Origin: DATATV01 sp035551355
GTDB taxonomy: Bacteria > Actinomycetota > Actinomycetes > Mycobacteriales > Pseudonocardiaceae
Length of the DNA: 64,000 nucleotides
Assembly: GCA_035551355.1 (NCBI GenBank)
Contig: DASZNF010000011.1
Span: forward strand, 1-64,000
Reading direction: 5' to 3'
The notes under the pieces were generated by a model that worked only from the letters and a program-made list of their open reading frames with translations, searched no databases and was not told the origin of the DNA. The position numbers and the translations under genes were made by a program. This document shows positions 32,231 through 42,088 of this stretch, in pieces. Position 1 is the stretch's first letter, and each line of letters opens with the position of its first letter.

Positions 32231-34378
32231 TTACCGCTTCCGTTGCAGACTCAGCAGCGCGAAGATGCCGCCGATCACCGGCCGCGCCTGGAAACCGCTC
32301 TGCCGCCCGGAGATCGTGTCGTACCAGTCGCTGAACGGCACCCTCGATGTGGAGGTGTTAGCGAACTCGTAAACAGCGGAAATGAGCGCGTCACGAATCT
32401 CCGGCCGGGTGTGCTGCCAGGCCGCGGTCCACATCTCCCAGTCGGTCTTGGTGTAGGAGTGTCGAAGATCCAGCGGCACGCCGAACTTGTTGCGGTGGGC
32501 CAGATACCAAGCCGATTCGTCGGCCGCCACCGTGTCGGGCACCAGCCCGAGCCCGAGCAGCTGGTCGGGATACCCGTTGTACTTCAGGCTCCAGGTGCCC
32601 GGCTGGTCGTAGGCCAGTTTGAGGTTCTTGCCACCGGTGTCGGTGGCCTTGGTGACCCACTGACCGATGTAGTTCTTGGCGGTGGCCAGATAGCCGGCCG
32701 CGTCGGCCGAATTGCCGGCCGCGGTGGCGACCTGGCTCATCGCGCCGATGCCGATGATGCCCTTCAGGGCCAGGTTCACGCTGTGCGCGATGAACCCGGT
32801 GAAGTCGTCGGTCTGGTTCTGGTAGCCAGGATCCAGCGCGTTGGCCACCAGATAATCGGCCCACTGCTTGAGGATCGCGTAGTGCGCGGTGGCGAAAGCC
32901 TTGCTGGTGGCCGAGTCCTGCGTCGCCAGGTAGGCGGCGGACATGATCAGCATGTTGGCCGATTCCTCGACCGGCATGTCCTCCTCGTTGCCGTCGTTGT
33001 GCCCGGCGGCGTTCGGATAGGACGAGCCGAGGTCGTGTTCGGCGAACTGCTTGGGCCAGCCGCCGTGTTCGGCGTAGTCCAGCAGCGGGGCCAGCAGCAG
33101 GCCCAGCCGGGCCGGGTCCAGATACAGGAAGATCGGCGTGCCCGGATAGGTCACGTCGACCGTGGACACGTTGCCGTCGCTGGAGATCTCCTTCAGGAAC
33201 GCCCACGGCTGACCGTTGCGCACCACCAGTTCGGTGCCCGCGTAGGCCTGCCGCACGGCCAGCGCGCACAGCGCCGCATACTTCGGCCCGGCAGCAGCTG
33301 TCGCGGCCGCGGCGATCCGCGCGTCCAGCGCGGCGGCCCGGGCCTGGGCGGCGGCGAAGTCGTTGTGCAGGAAGGAAACCATGTCGGTCCAGGCCGACCA
33401 GTGGGTGCTCCACAACGGCGCCAGCGGCGCGCCGAGGTAGCTCACCGCGGGGGTGCGCACGTGCCCGATGGAGATCACGAACGGCGCGGTGCGGCCGGTG
33501 ACCGTGCCCAGGTCGAGGTTGAGCCCCAGCACCGGCCAGCGGTCGCTGATCGCCCGCGGCTGGTCCGGATCGACCGTGCCGGCCAGGGTTCCGGTGTTGG
33601 CCGCGGCGGCGCGCACGATCTGGTCCTGGCCGATCTGCCAGGTCAGCCCGGCCCGCTGCGGCGTGCTCCACACCACGGTGCCCCAGGAGGCCATGTCGCC
33701 GCTCTCGGCCAGCACGCTGGGATCGGCGGGAGTGATGCTCAGGTTCTGCACCCCGGAATTGGTACCGGCCGCCCAGTTCACCAGCGCCGAGGTGTCGCCG
33801 TGGGCCCACTCGCCGCTGATGTCGAAGTACACGCTCACCTTGTGCGCCTTGCCATCCAGGCTGCGCGCACTGGAGGACACGTAGGACAGCGGCATCGACT
33901 GGCGGCGCAGATCCCCCGGTTCGATCGGCGAGGTGAAGGTGACCACCAGCTCCACGCCACCGGCGTTCAGGGTGAAGATCGAGCGGGTCGCGGTGGTGGT
34001 CAGGTTGGTCTGGGTCAGGCCCAGCAGCGCGGGCGCGCTGTCCAGCGACGGGGTGCCCATGAGCACGTAGGGGGTGCCGTCGATGCGGGCGATGCCGGTC
34101 ATCGCGGTGACGTGGCCGGTCCAGAAGGACGACCAGGTGCCGGCCAGGTTGTCCGCGGTCAGCCAGGCGTTGAGGTAGGGCGAGCGGACCGCCAACGGCG
34201 TGGCCGGCGGGCGGATCGGGGTGAACTCACCGTCCACATCGGACGAATTGGTGATGCCGCTCGGCGCCGGATCGGCCTCGGCCGGGCCGGCCAGCGCCGG
34301 CAGCGCGGCCAGGGAGAGTCCGGCGGCGGACGAGTAGCGGAGCAGGTTTCTTCGGGAGAGTCCGGACGAGTCGGACAT
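32231..34378 (-). CDS. Tat-exported glutaminase A-like protein (DUF4965/DUF1793)
   Basis: 715 residues. The N-terminus has a twin-arginine signal (SRRNLLRYSSAAGLSLAALP, cleavage near PAEADPA). It is followed by a DUF5127-like N-terminal domain and a DUF4965/DUF1793 (six-hairpin-like) C-terminal domain with AVRQAYAGTELV, GTPIFLYLDPARLGLLLAP, HNDGNEEDMPVEESANMLIM and RVPFSDWYDTISGRQSGFQARPV. Fungal GtaA proteins with this layout are annotated glutaminases, but the enzymatic activity of bacterial members is poorly established. ATG 34378 follows GGAGGTTCCC. A LacI-type palindrome sits just upstream and the APC permease downstream. Confidence 0.85.
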   Translation of the reverse strand: MSDSSGLSRRNLLRYSSAAGLSLAALPALAGPAEADPAPSGITNSSDVDGEFTPIRPPATPLAVRSPYLNAWLTADNLAGTWSSFWTGHVTAMTGIARIDGTPYVLMGTPSLDSAPALLGLTQTNLTTTATRSIFTLNAGGVELVVTFTSPIEPGDLRRQSMPLSYVSSSARSLDGKAHKVSVYFDISGEWAHGDTSALVNWAAGTNSGVQNLSITPADPSVLAESGDMASWGTVVWSTPQRAGLTWQIGQDQIVRAAAANTGTLAGTVDPDQPRAISDRWPVLGLNLDLGTVTGRTAPFVISIGHVRTPAVSYLGAPLAPLWSTHWSAWTDMVSFLHNDFAAAQARAAALDARIAAAATAAAGPKYAALCALAVRQAYAGTELVVRNGQPWAFLKEISSDGNVSTVDVTYPGTPIFLYLDPARLGLLLAPLLDYAEHGGWPKQFAEHDLGSSYPNAAGHNDGNEEDMPVEESANMLIMSAAYLATQDSATSKAFATAHYAILKQWADYLVANALDPGYQNQTDDFTGFIAHSVNLALKGIIGIGAMSQVATAAGNSADAAGYLATAKNYIGQWVTKATDTGGKNLKLAYDQPGTWSLKYNGYPDQLLGLGLVPDTVAADESAWYLAHRNKFGVPLDLRHSYTKTDWEMWTAAWQHTRPEIRDALISAVYEFANTSTSRVPFSDWYDTISGRQSGFQARPVIGGIFALLSLQRKR

Positions 34379-34391
34379 GGGAACCTCCAGA

Positions 34392-34403
34392 GACATCGAT
34401 GTC
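34392..34403. promoter_or_regulatory. LacI-type palindrome before the glutaminase-like gene
   Basis: GACATCGATGTC is a perfect 12-bp palindrome centred on CG, 14 bases before the ATG and overlapping the probable promoter (TTGACT about 34416-34421, minus strand). LacI-family operators commonly have this central CG. No LacI gene is in the window. Confidence 0.5.
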
Positions 34404-34532
34404 AATGGCGACCAGTAGCCGAGTCAACCCAGTGCGTCACAGACTGTCAATGGTTCACACAACACTGGACAGAAACGGACAACGATTGACCCGACCGGCC
34501 TACCCCGGAACCGGACAGCTGCCCCGAAAACA

Positions 34533-34568
34533 CGTCGTGGGCGTCCCCGACCGGGGACGCCCACGACG
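34533..34568 (-). terminator. gatB terminator
   Basis: Perfect 16-bp stem (34533-34548 with 34553-34568, 4-nt loop) 12 bases past the gatB stop. Confidence 0.85.
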
Positions 34569-34580
34569 ACGAACTTTGGC

Positions 34581-36083
34581 TCAGCCGCAGCGTTCCAGCA
34601 CCAGCTCGCGGACCCGCTTGGCGTCCGCCTGGCCCTTGGTGGCCTTCATGACGTCGCCGACGATCTTGCCCGCCGCGGCCACCTTGCCCGACTTGACCTT
34701 CTCCGCGATGTCCGGGTTGGCGGCCAGCGCCTGGTCCACCGCCGCGAGCAGCGCCGAGTCGTCGGACACCACGGCCAGGCCGCGCGCGTCCACCACCTCG
34801 TCCGGCTCGCCCTCGCCGGCCAGCACACCGTCCAGCACCTGGCGGGCCAGGCCCTTGGTCAGCTTGCCCTCCTCGGTCAGCGCGATCACCCGGGCCACCT
34901 GGGCCGGGGTGACGGGCAGCTCGACCAGCTCCACACCCCGGGTGTTGGCCTGCTGGGCCAGGTAGGCCACCCACAGCGAACGCGCCTCGGCCGCGGGCGC
35001 ACCGGCGTCCACAGTGGACGCGATCAGGTCCAGCGCCCCGGCGTTGACCAGGTCGCGCAGCTCCAGGTCGGAGAGGTTCCACTCCTGCTGCACCCGCTTG
35101 CGCCGCTCCCAGGGCAGCTCGGGCAGCGTCTTGCGCAGCTGCTCGACCCATTCCCGGGACGGCGCGATCGGCACCAGGTCGGGCTCCGGGAAGTACCGGT
35201 AGTCCTCGGCCGTCTCCTTGGGCCGGCCGGGCCGGGTGGTCTGGCTGGCCTCCTCGTAGTGCCGGGTCTCCAGCCGGATGGTGCCGCCCTCGGCCAGGAT
35301 CGCGCCCTGCCGGCACATCTCGTGCCGCACCGCGCGCTCCACGCTGCGCAGCGAGTTCACGTTCTTGGTCTCGGTGCGGGTGCCGAACTCACCAGCGCCC
35401 TTGGGCATCAGCGACACGTTCGCGTCACAGCGCAGCGAGCCCTGGTCCATCCGCACGTCGGACACGTCCAGCGAGCGCAGCAGATCGCGCAGCGCGGTCA
35501 CGTAGGCCCGGGCCACCTCCGGCGCCCGCTCGCCCGCGCCCTCGATCGGCTTGGTGACGATCTCGATCAGCGGCACGCCGGCCCGGTTGTAGTCCAGCAG
35601 CGAGTGGTCGGCGCCGTGGATACGACCGGTCGCGCCGCCCACGTGCAGCGACTTACCGGTGTCCTCCTCCATGTGCGCACGCTCGATGTCCACCCGGAAG
35701 ATCTCGCCGTCCGCCAGCGCCACGTCGAGGTAGCCGTTGAACGCGATCGGCTCGTCGTACTGGGAGGTCTGGAAGTTCTTCGGCATGTCCGGGTAGAAGT
35801 AGTTCTTCCGGGCGAACCGGCACCACTCGGCGATCTCGCAGTTGAGCGCGAGGCCGATGCGGATGGCCGACTCCACGCCGATGGCGTTGACCGCCGGCAG
35901 CGCCCCGGGCAGCCCGAGACAGGTCGGGCACACCTGGGTGTTGGGCTCCGCCCCGAAGAAGGTGGCGCAGCCGCAGAACATCTTGGTGCGGGTGGACAAC
36001 TCGGTGTGCACCTCAAGCCCGAGCACCGGGTCGAACCTTTCGAGGACCTCCGAGTAGTCCATCAACTCCGCGACCGAGGTCAC
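34581..36083 (-). CDS. gatB: Asp-tRNA(Asn)/Glu-tRNA(Gln) amidotransferase subunit B
   Basis: 500 residues. The cradle domain begins FDPVLGLEVHTELSTRTKMF, with CGCATFFGAEPNTQVCPTCL holding the Zn-binding cysteines and GLPGALPAVN following. The C-terminal YqeY-like tail domain spans about 355-500. GatB binds misacylated tRNA and activates it by phosphorylation before amidation. The GTG at 36083 overlaps the stop of the small upstream gene (GTGA), so it is translationally coupled. Ends at a strong hairpin. Confidence 0.97.
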   Translation of the reverse strand: MTSVAELMDYSEVLERFDPVLGLEVHTELSTRTKMFCGCATFFGAEPNTQVCPTCLGLPGALPAVNAIGVESAIRIGLALNCEIAEWCRFARKNYFYPDMPKNFQTSQYDEPIAFNGYLDVALADGEIFRVDIERAHMEEDTGKSLHVGGATGRIHGADHSLLDYNRAGVPLIEIVTKPIEGAGERAPEVARAYVTALRDLLRSLDVSDVRMDQGSLRCDANVSLMPKGAGEFGTRTETKNVNSLRSVERAVRHEMCRQGAILAEGGTIRLETRHYEEASQTTRPGRPKETAEDYRYFPEPDLVPIAPSREWVEQLRKTLPELPWERRKRVQQEWNLSDLELRDLVNAGALDLIASTVDAGAPAAEARSLWVAYLAQQANTRGVELVELPVTPAQVARVIALTEEGKLTKGLARQVLDGVLAGEGEPDEVVDARGLAVVSDDSALLAAVDQALAANPDIAEKVKSGKVAAAGKIVGDVMKATKGQADAKRVRELVLERCG

Positions 36084-36286
36084 TTGTCCTCCTCCTCGCC
36101 GCTGCGCAGTTCGCGCACCACCAGCGCGGCGCCGGTCAGCGCGGACAGGATGCTGGTCACCGCGTTGATCAGCGCCAGGTTGTCCTTCTTGCCCTTGGCG
36201 GTGCGCAGCTCGGACACCGCGCGAAAAATCCCGAACGCGATCCCAGCCAGCCCGATGACGCTGCGGACCTTCTTCGCCTGACTCAT
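36080..36286 (-). CDS. Small two-helix membrane protein inside the gat operon
   Basis: 68 residues: a basic start (MSQAKKVRS), a hydrophobic helix (VIGLAGIAFGIFRAV), a Lys-rich loop (TAKGKKDN), a second hydrophobic helix (INAVTSILSALTGAALVV) and an acidic end (GEEEDK). No family recognised. ATG 36286 has GGAGG nine bases upstream. It lies 14 bases after gatA and overlaps gatB by GTGA, so it is a genuine operon member. A role in GatCAB is not implied by sequence. Confidence 0.85.
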   Translation of the reverse strand: MSQAKKVRSVIGLAGIAFGIFRAVSELRTAKGKKDNLALINAVTSILSALTGAALVVRELRSGEEEDK

Positions 36287-36300
36287 CCGAACCGTCCTCC

Positions 36301-37805
<1,505 letters not shown>

Positions 37806-37809
<4 letters not shown>

Positions 37810-38105
37810 TGTTCCTCCCCGAGGATGCGCGGCACGCGGAACCGGCCCTGTTCGGCGGCCGGCGCGCCGGCCAGTGCCTGCTGCTGGGTGAGCCCGGGGC
37901 GCACCACGTCCTCGCGGAACACATTGGTCAGCGGGACGGCGTGCGAGGTGGGCGGGATGTCGTCGGCGGCGACCTCGCCGACCCGGGCCACCGACTGCAG
38001 GATCACGTCCAGCTGCCCGGCGAAGGTGTCCAGTTCGGTGTCGGACACGGCCAGCCGGGCCAACCGGGCCAGGTGCGCGACCTCGTCGCGGGAAATGTTG
38101 GGCAC
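37806..38105 (-). CDS. gatC: Asp-tRNA(Asn)/Glu-tRNA(Gln) amidotransferase subunit C
   Basis: 99 residues, the usual GatC length. It starts MPNISRDEVAHLARLARLAV and carries the conserved DDIPPTSHAVPLTNVFREDVV segment that wraps around GatA/GatB. First gene of the operon. Its stop and the gatA GTG overlap (37806-37809). It is the chaperone-like linker of the complex. Confidence 0.96.
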
Positions 38106-38400
38106 TGAGGGAACTCCGAATTTCGGGCTGCGGTGTTCACGGCGCCGACACCCGGAAAACGCTGGGTGTGACCTGCTGAGTCTATGGTGGCGGCGTTATC
38201 GGATTCGACCGGGTTGTCGGCGGGATCCGACCGGTCGCCAGGCCGGTGCTCCCGTCAGGCGGACGGGCGCTGCCGAGTGGGGGTCGAGTCTGTCACAATC
38301 GTCGGCCGGTGGTGGCGCCGTGAGGTTTCGCGGGTACTCGGCAGCCGCCAGTACCAGCGCGGACGGCAAGGTTCCGCGTACAAAGCAGGAGGCGGACGCC

Positions 38401-39054
38401 TTGTCCTTCCTGATCCGGGTCCAGGTCCCGGATGTCCCCGGCACTCTGGGCGCGTTGGCCACCGCACTCGGCGAGGTGGGGGCCGACATCCTCAGCGTGG
38501 ACGTGGTCGAGCGGGGCTCCGGGGCGGCCGTGGACGACCTGGTGGTCGAACTGCCCTCGGGCCGGCTGCCGGACGTGCTGATCACCGCCGCCGAGTCGAT
38601 CGAGGGCGTGCTGGTGGACGCGGTGCGGCCCTACGCCGGCATCCTGGACACCCATCGCGAGCTCGAACTGGTCGAGGAGGTCGCGGAGGAGCCCAAGAAG
38701 GGCCTGGTCACGTTCACCGAGGGCGTGCCCAAGATCGTCCGGGCGGGCTGGGCGCTGACCGTGTCGGCCGAGCCGAAGGGGGTGCGCGCGCTGGCCGCCA
38801 GCAGCGCCGCCCCGGGCACCGGCGGCCTTGAGCTGCCGTGGCTGCCGCTGGCCAAGGCGACCATCCTGGACGGCGACGAGGACTGGGTCCCGCAGACCTG
38901 GCAGGAACTGGGCACCGAGCTGGCCGCGACCCCGCTGGGCAAACCCGATCGGGTGTTGTTGGTGGGCCGACCGGGTGGTCCGATGTTCCGCGCGGCCGAG
39001 GTGGCCCGGCTGGCTCACCTGGCCGGCATCGTGTCCGTAGTGCTGGACGGGTGA
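38401..39054 (+). CDS. ACT-domain protein (Rv3013-like)
   Basis: 217 residues with an N-terminal ACT domain (FLIRVQVPDVPGTLGALATA through about residue 75) and a second region of unknown fold. The position, divergent from gatC and convergent with ligA, equals Rv3013 and the length is almost identical. ACT domains bind amino acids, so a sensing role is likely but the ligand is unknown. TTG 38401 is chosen because AGGAGG ends 8 bases upstream and homologues start there; an in-frame GTG at 38320 would add 27 residues. The 3' end lies in a tandem duplication. Confidence 0.83.
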   Translation: MSFLIRVQVPDVPGTLGALATALGEVGADILSVDVVERGSGAAVDDLVVELPSGRLPDVLITAAESIEGVLVDAVRPYAGILDTHRELELVEEVAEEPKKGLVTFTEGVPKIVRAGWALTVSAEPKGVRALAASSAAPGTGGLELPWLPLAKATILDGDEDWVPQTWQELGTELAATPLGKPDRVLLVGRPGGPMFRAAEVARLAHLAGIVSVVLDG

Positions 39055-39087
39055 TTCCTCGCTAGTGCTGGACGGGTGATTCCTCGC
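39038..39087. repeat. Exact 25-bp tandem duplication at the ACT gene/ligA junction
   Basis: Positions 39038-39062 and 39063-39087 are identical. The first copy encodes the last codons and TGA of the ACT-domain gene; the second copy abuts the ligA stop at 39088. Confidence 0.92.
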
Positions 39088-41250
39088 TCACTTTTCGTCC
39101 CCGGCGCCTTCGGTGTCTTCGTTCGCAGCGGCCTCGTCTCCGGCAGGCAGCGCGACCTCGGCCGCCGCCTCCGGGCCGGACTCCAGCAGCACCCGGAAAC
39201 CGTCCTCGTCCAGCACCGGGACCTTCAGCTGCACCGCCTTGTCGTACTTGGTGCCCGGCGCGTCGCCGACCACCACGAAGGCGGTCTTCTTGGACACCGA
39301 GCCGGATGCCTTGCCACCACGCGAGGTGATCGACTCCTTGGCGTCGTCCCGGGAGAATCCGGTCAGCGACCCGGTCACCACGATGGACAGGCCCTCCAGC
39401 GTGCGCGGCACCGACTCGTCCCGCTCGTCGACCATGCGCACCCCGGCCGCGCGCCACTTGCGCACCACCTCCCGGTGCCAGTCGACCGCGAACCACTCGC
39501 GCACCGCGGTGGCGATGGTCGGCCCGACCCCTTCGGCGCCGGCCAGTTCCTCTTCACCGGCCGCCTCGATCGCGTCCAGGGAACCGAATTCGCGGGCCAG
39601 CGCCTGGGCGGCGGTCGGTCCGACGTGCCGGATGGACAGCGCGACCAGCACCCTCCACAGTGGACGCTCCTTGGCCGAAGCGAGATTGTCCAGCAGCTTG
39701 GTCGCGTTCGCGGACAATTCACCGGCCTTGGTGCGGAACAGTTCCACCTCTTTGAGCTTGGCCGCGTCCAGGTCGAACACGTCGCCCTCGTCGGTCAGCG
39801 CGCCGGAGGACAGCAGCGCCGACGCCGCCTCGTAGCCGAGCACCTCGATGTCGAACCCGCCGCGCCCGGCCAGGTGGAACAACCGCTCCCGCAGTTGCGC
39901 CGGGCAGGAGCGGGCGTTCGGGCAGCGGATGTCCTTGTCCCCCTCCTTCTCGTGGCGCAGCACGGTGCCGCACTCCGGGCACACCACCGGCATCTGGAAC
40001 TCGCGCTCGTCTCCGGTGCGCGCGGCCACCACCGGGCCCAGCACCTCGGGGATCACGTCCCCGGCCTTGCGGATCACCACCCGGTCGCCGATCAGCACGC
40101 CCTTGCGCACCACCTCGTCGGCGTTGTGCAACGTCGCCATGGCCACCGTGGAACCGGCCACCGTCACCGGCTCCATCACCGCGAACGGGGTGACCCGGCC
40201 CGTACGGCCCACGTTGACCTGGATGTCCAGCAGCGTGGTGGTGGCCTCCTCGGGCGGGTACTTGTACGCGGTGGCCCAGCGCGGAGCCCGGGACGTGGTG
40301 CCCATCCGGCGTTGCAGGGACACCTCGTCGACCTTGACCACCACGCCGTCGATCTCGTGCTCGGCGTCGTGCCGGTGCTCACCCCAGTAGGTGATCTTCT
40401 CGACGATCTCGGCCAGTGCGGACACCACCGTGGTGTGCGCGGACACCGGCAGGCCCCAGGCGGCCAGCGCGCGGTAGGCGTCGGACTGGCGGGCCGGTTC
40501 GAAGCCCTCCCGCTTGCCGAGGCCGTGGCAGATCATCCGCAGCTTGCGGCCGGCGGTGACCCGGGGATCCTTCTGCCGCAACGATCCGGCCGCGGTGTTG
40601 CGCGGATTGGCGAACGGCGGTTTGCCCGCCTCGACCAGGCTGGCGTTGAGCTCGGCGAAGTCCTCGACCCGGAAGAACACCTCGCCGCGCACCTCGACCA
40701 GCGCCGGCACGCCGAACTCCGCCGACTCGGCAAGCCGTTCGGGCACATCGCGCATGGTGCGCACGTTGAGCGTGACGTCCTCGCCGGTGCGCCCGTCGCC
40801 GCGGGTCAGCGCCCGGGTCAGCCGGCCGTTCTCGTAGAGCAGATTGATGGCCAGCCCGTCGATCTTGAGCTCGCACAGGTAGTGCGCGTCCCCGATCTCC
40901 TTGCGCACCCGCTCATACCAGGTGGCCAGTTCCTCGGTGTCGAACACGTTGTCCAGGCTGAGCATCCGCTCCAGGTGGTCGTGCGCGACGAACTCGGTGG
41001 AGAAGGTGCCACCGACCTGCTGGGTGGGCGAACCGGGGGTGGCCAGCGCCGGGTACCGCTCCTCGATCTGCTGCAACTCGCCCAGCAGCGCGTCGAACTC
41101 GCCGTCGGTGACGGTCGGATCGTCCAGCACGTAGTACCGGAACTGGTGGCCGCGGACCTCCTCGGCCAGCGCCTGATGCCGCTCGCGCACCTCGGCCGGC
41201 ACGTCGGCCGGTTCCCCGGCCCCGGGCCGCTGCTCTTCGTTGCTGGTCAC
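39088..41250 (-). CDS. ligA: NAD-dependent DNA ligase
   Basis: 720 residues with all LigA domains in order: Ia NAD-binding (about 20-95), adenylation domain with KIDG (K129), OB fold, a four-cysteine zinc finger (CPECGTVL…CPNARSCPAQ), helix-hairpin-helix region and C-terminal BRCT (about 615-695) followed by an acidic Ala/Glu tail. It seals nicks in replication and repair. GTG 41250; TACTCT eight bases upstream may be a -10 of a leaderless transcript. Located after the ACT protein as in mycobacteria (Rv3014c). Confidence 0.97.
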   Translation of the reverse strand: MTSNEEQRPGAGEPADVPAEVRERHQALAEEVRGHQFRYYVLDDPTVTDGEFDALLGELQQIEERYPALATPGSPTQQVGGTFSTEFVAHDHLERMLSLDNVFDTEELATWYERVRKEIGDAHYLCELKIDGLAINLLYENGRLTRALTRGDGRTGEDVTLNVRTMRDVPERLAESAEFGVPALVEVRGEVFFRVEDFAELNASLVEAGKPPFANPRNTAAGSLRQKDPRVTAGRKLRMICHGLGKREGFEPARQSDAYRALAAWGLPVSAHTTVVSALAEIVEKITYWGEHRHDAEHEIDGVVVKVDEVSLQRRMGTTSRAPRWATAYKYPPEEATTTLLDIQVNVGRTGRVTPFAVMEPVTVAGSTVAMATLHNADEVVRKGVLIGDRVVIRKAGDVIPEVLGPVVAARTGDEREFQMPVVCPECGTVLRHEKEGDKDIRCPNARSCPAQLRERLFHLAGRGGFDIEVLGYEAASALLSSGALTDEGDVFDLDAAKLKEVELFRTKAGELSANATKLLDNLASAKERPLWRVLVALSIRHVGPTAAQALAREFGSLDAIEAAGEEELAGAEGVGPTIATAVREWFAVDWHREVVRKWRAAGVRMVDERDESVPRTLEGLSIVVTGSLTGFSRDDAKESITSRGGKASGSVSKKTAFVVVGDAPGTKYDKAVQLKVPVLDEDGFRVLLESGPEAAAEVALPAGDEAAANEDTEGAGDEK

Positions 41251-41265
41251 GGCCTAGAAGAGTAG

Positions 41266-41988
41266 TCAGTCGGGCAGACATTCCCCAGGTGCCGCATCGC
41301 CGTCCGGCGGGTCTTCCGAGTTTTCCCCCAGCCCGGTGACGAGAGCCCGCAGTTCACCCAGGGTGATGGCGTTTTCCGGCCGTTCCAGCGCGGTCTCCAC
41401 CCGGCGCAGCCGCTCGCCCGCGACCCGCTCGCCGAGGGTGGCGTCCAGCGGCAGGAAGGTCATCGCGGTCTGCGCGTTCTCGTCCAGTTCGTGCAGCTCC
41501 GGGTGGTACACCGCGACGTCGACCACGCCCTCGGACTGGTCCACCTGGGCGGTGACCCGGATGTCGGCCAGGCTGATTCGGTGGCCGGCCAGGTTCACCG
41601 TGACCTCGGCCGGATCGGGCACCGGCGGCACCGAGTCGTGGTACTCCCAGATCGGGTCCTCCGGCGGCGCCTCGGCCCGCCAGGCGTCGGTGTAGGGGCG
41701 CAGGTCCGGGTCCTCCTGGCCGGTCAGCACCAGGGCGTAGATGGCGCGCTGCCCGCGTTCCAGGGAGAACTGCAGATCCGGATGGATGTCCGCGACCGCC
41801 TCACAAAGCTGGTTCTCCACCCGGTTGGGCGCGCGATCGCCGAGCGCCGCGTTGATGTCCGGCAGCAACTCGTGCCACCGGGCCCAGAACCGCCGCGCCG
41901 ACCCGGCCGGGTCGACCAGCGCGACCGGCTCGTCCGGCACGGGCGTGTCCCCCGCGTTGTCGCGCTTGCCTCGGCGAAACCACCCCAT
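41266..41988 (-). CDS. Hypothetical protein between ligA and MetE-like gene
   Basis: 240 residues from the ATG at 41988 (MGWFRRGKRDNAG), a basic start followed by a soluble acidic protein with no signal or membrane segment. Recognisable stretches are RFWARWHELLPDINAALGDR and PVPDPAEVTVNLAGHRISLA, but no family is assigned. The longer frame to 42078 adds an Arg/Gly-rich region that looks non-coding. Its stop is 15 bases from the ligA start, so transcription through both genes is possible. Confidence 0.7.
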   Translation of the reverse strand: MGWFRRGKRDNAGDTPVPDEPVALVDPAGSARRFWARWHELLPDINAALGDRAPNRVENQLCEAVADIHPDLQFSLERGQRAIYALVLTGQEDPDLRPYTDAWRAEAPPEDPIWEYHDSVPPVPDPAEVTVNLAGHRISLADIRVTAQVDQSEGVVDVAVYHPELHELDENAQTAMTFLPLDATLGERVAGERLRRVETALERPENAITLGELRALVTGLGENSEDPPDGDAAPGECLPD

Positions 41989-42088
41989 GCCGCGCCACGC
42001 TACCGTCCGGCCGCGCCGCCCGCCGCCGGTTCGCCCCATCCCGGCAACGGTTTTTCCCGGTAAGTCCACAGTGGACAAACCGACGGCC

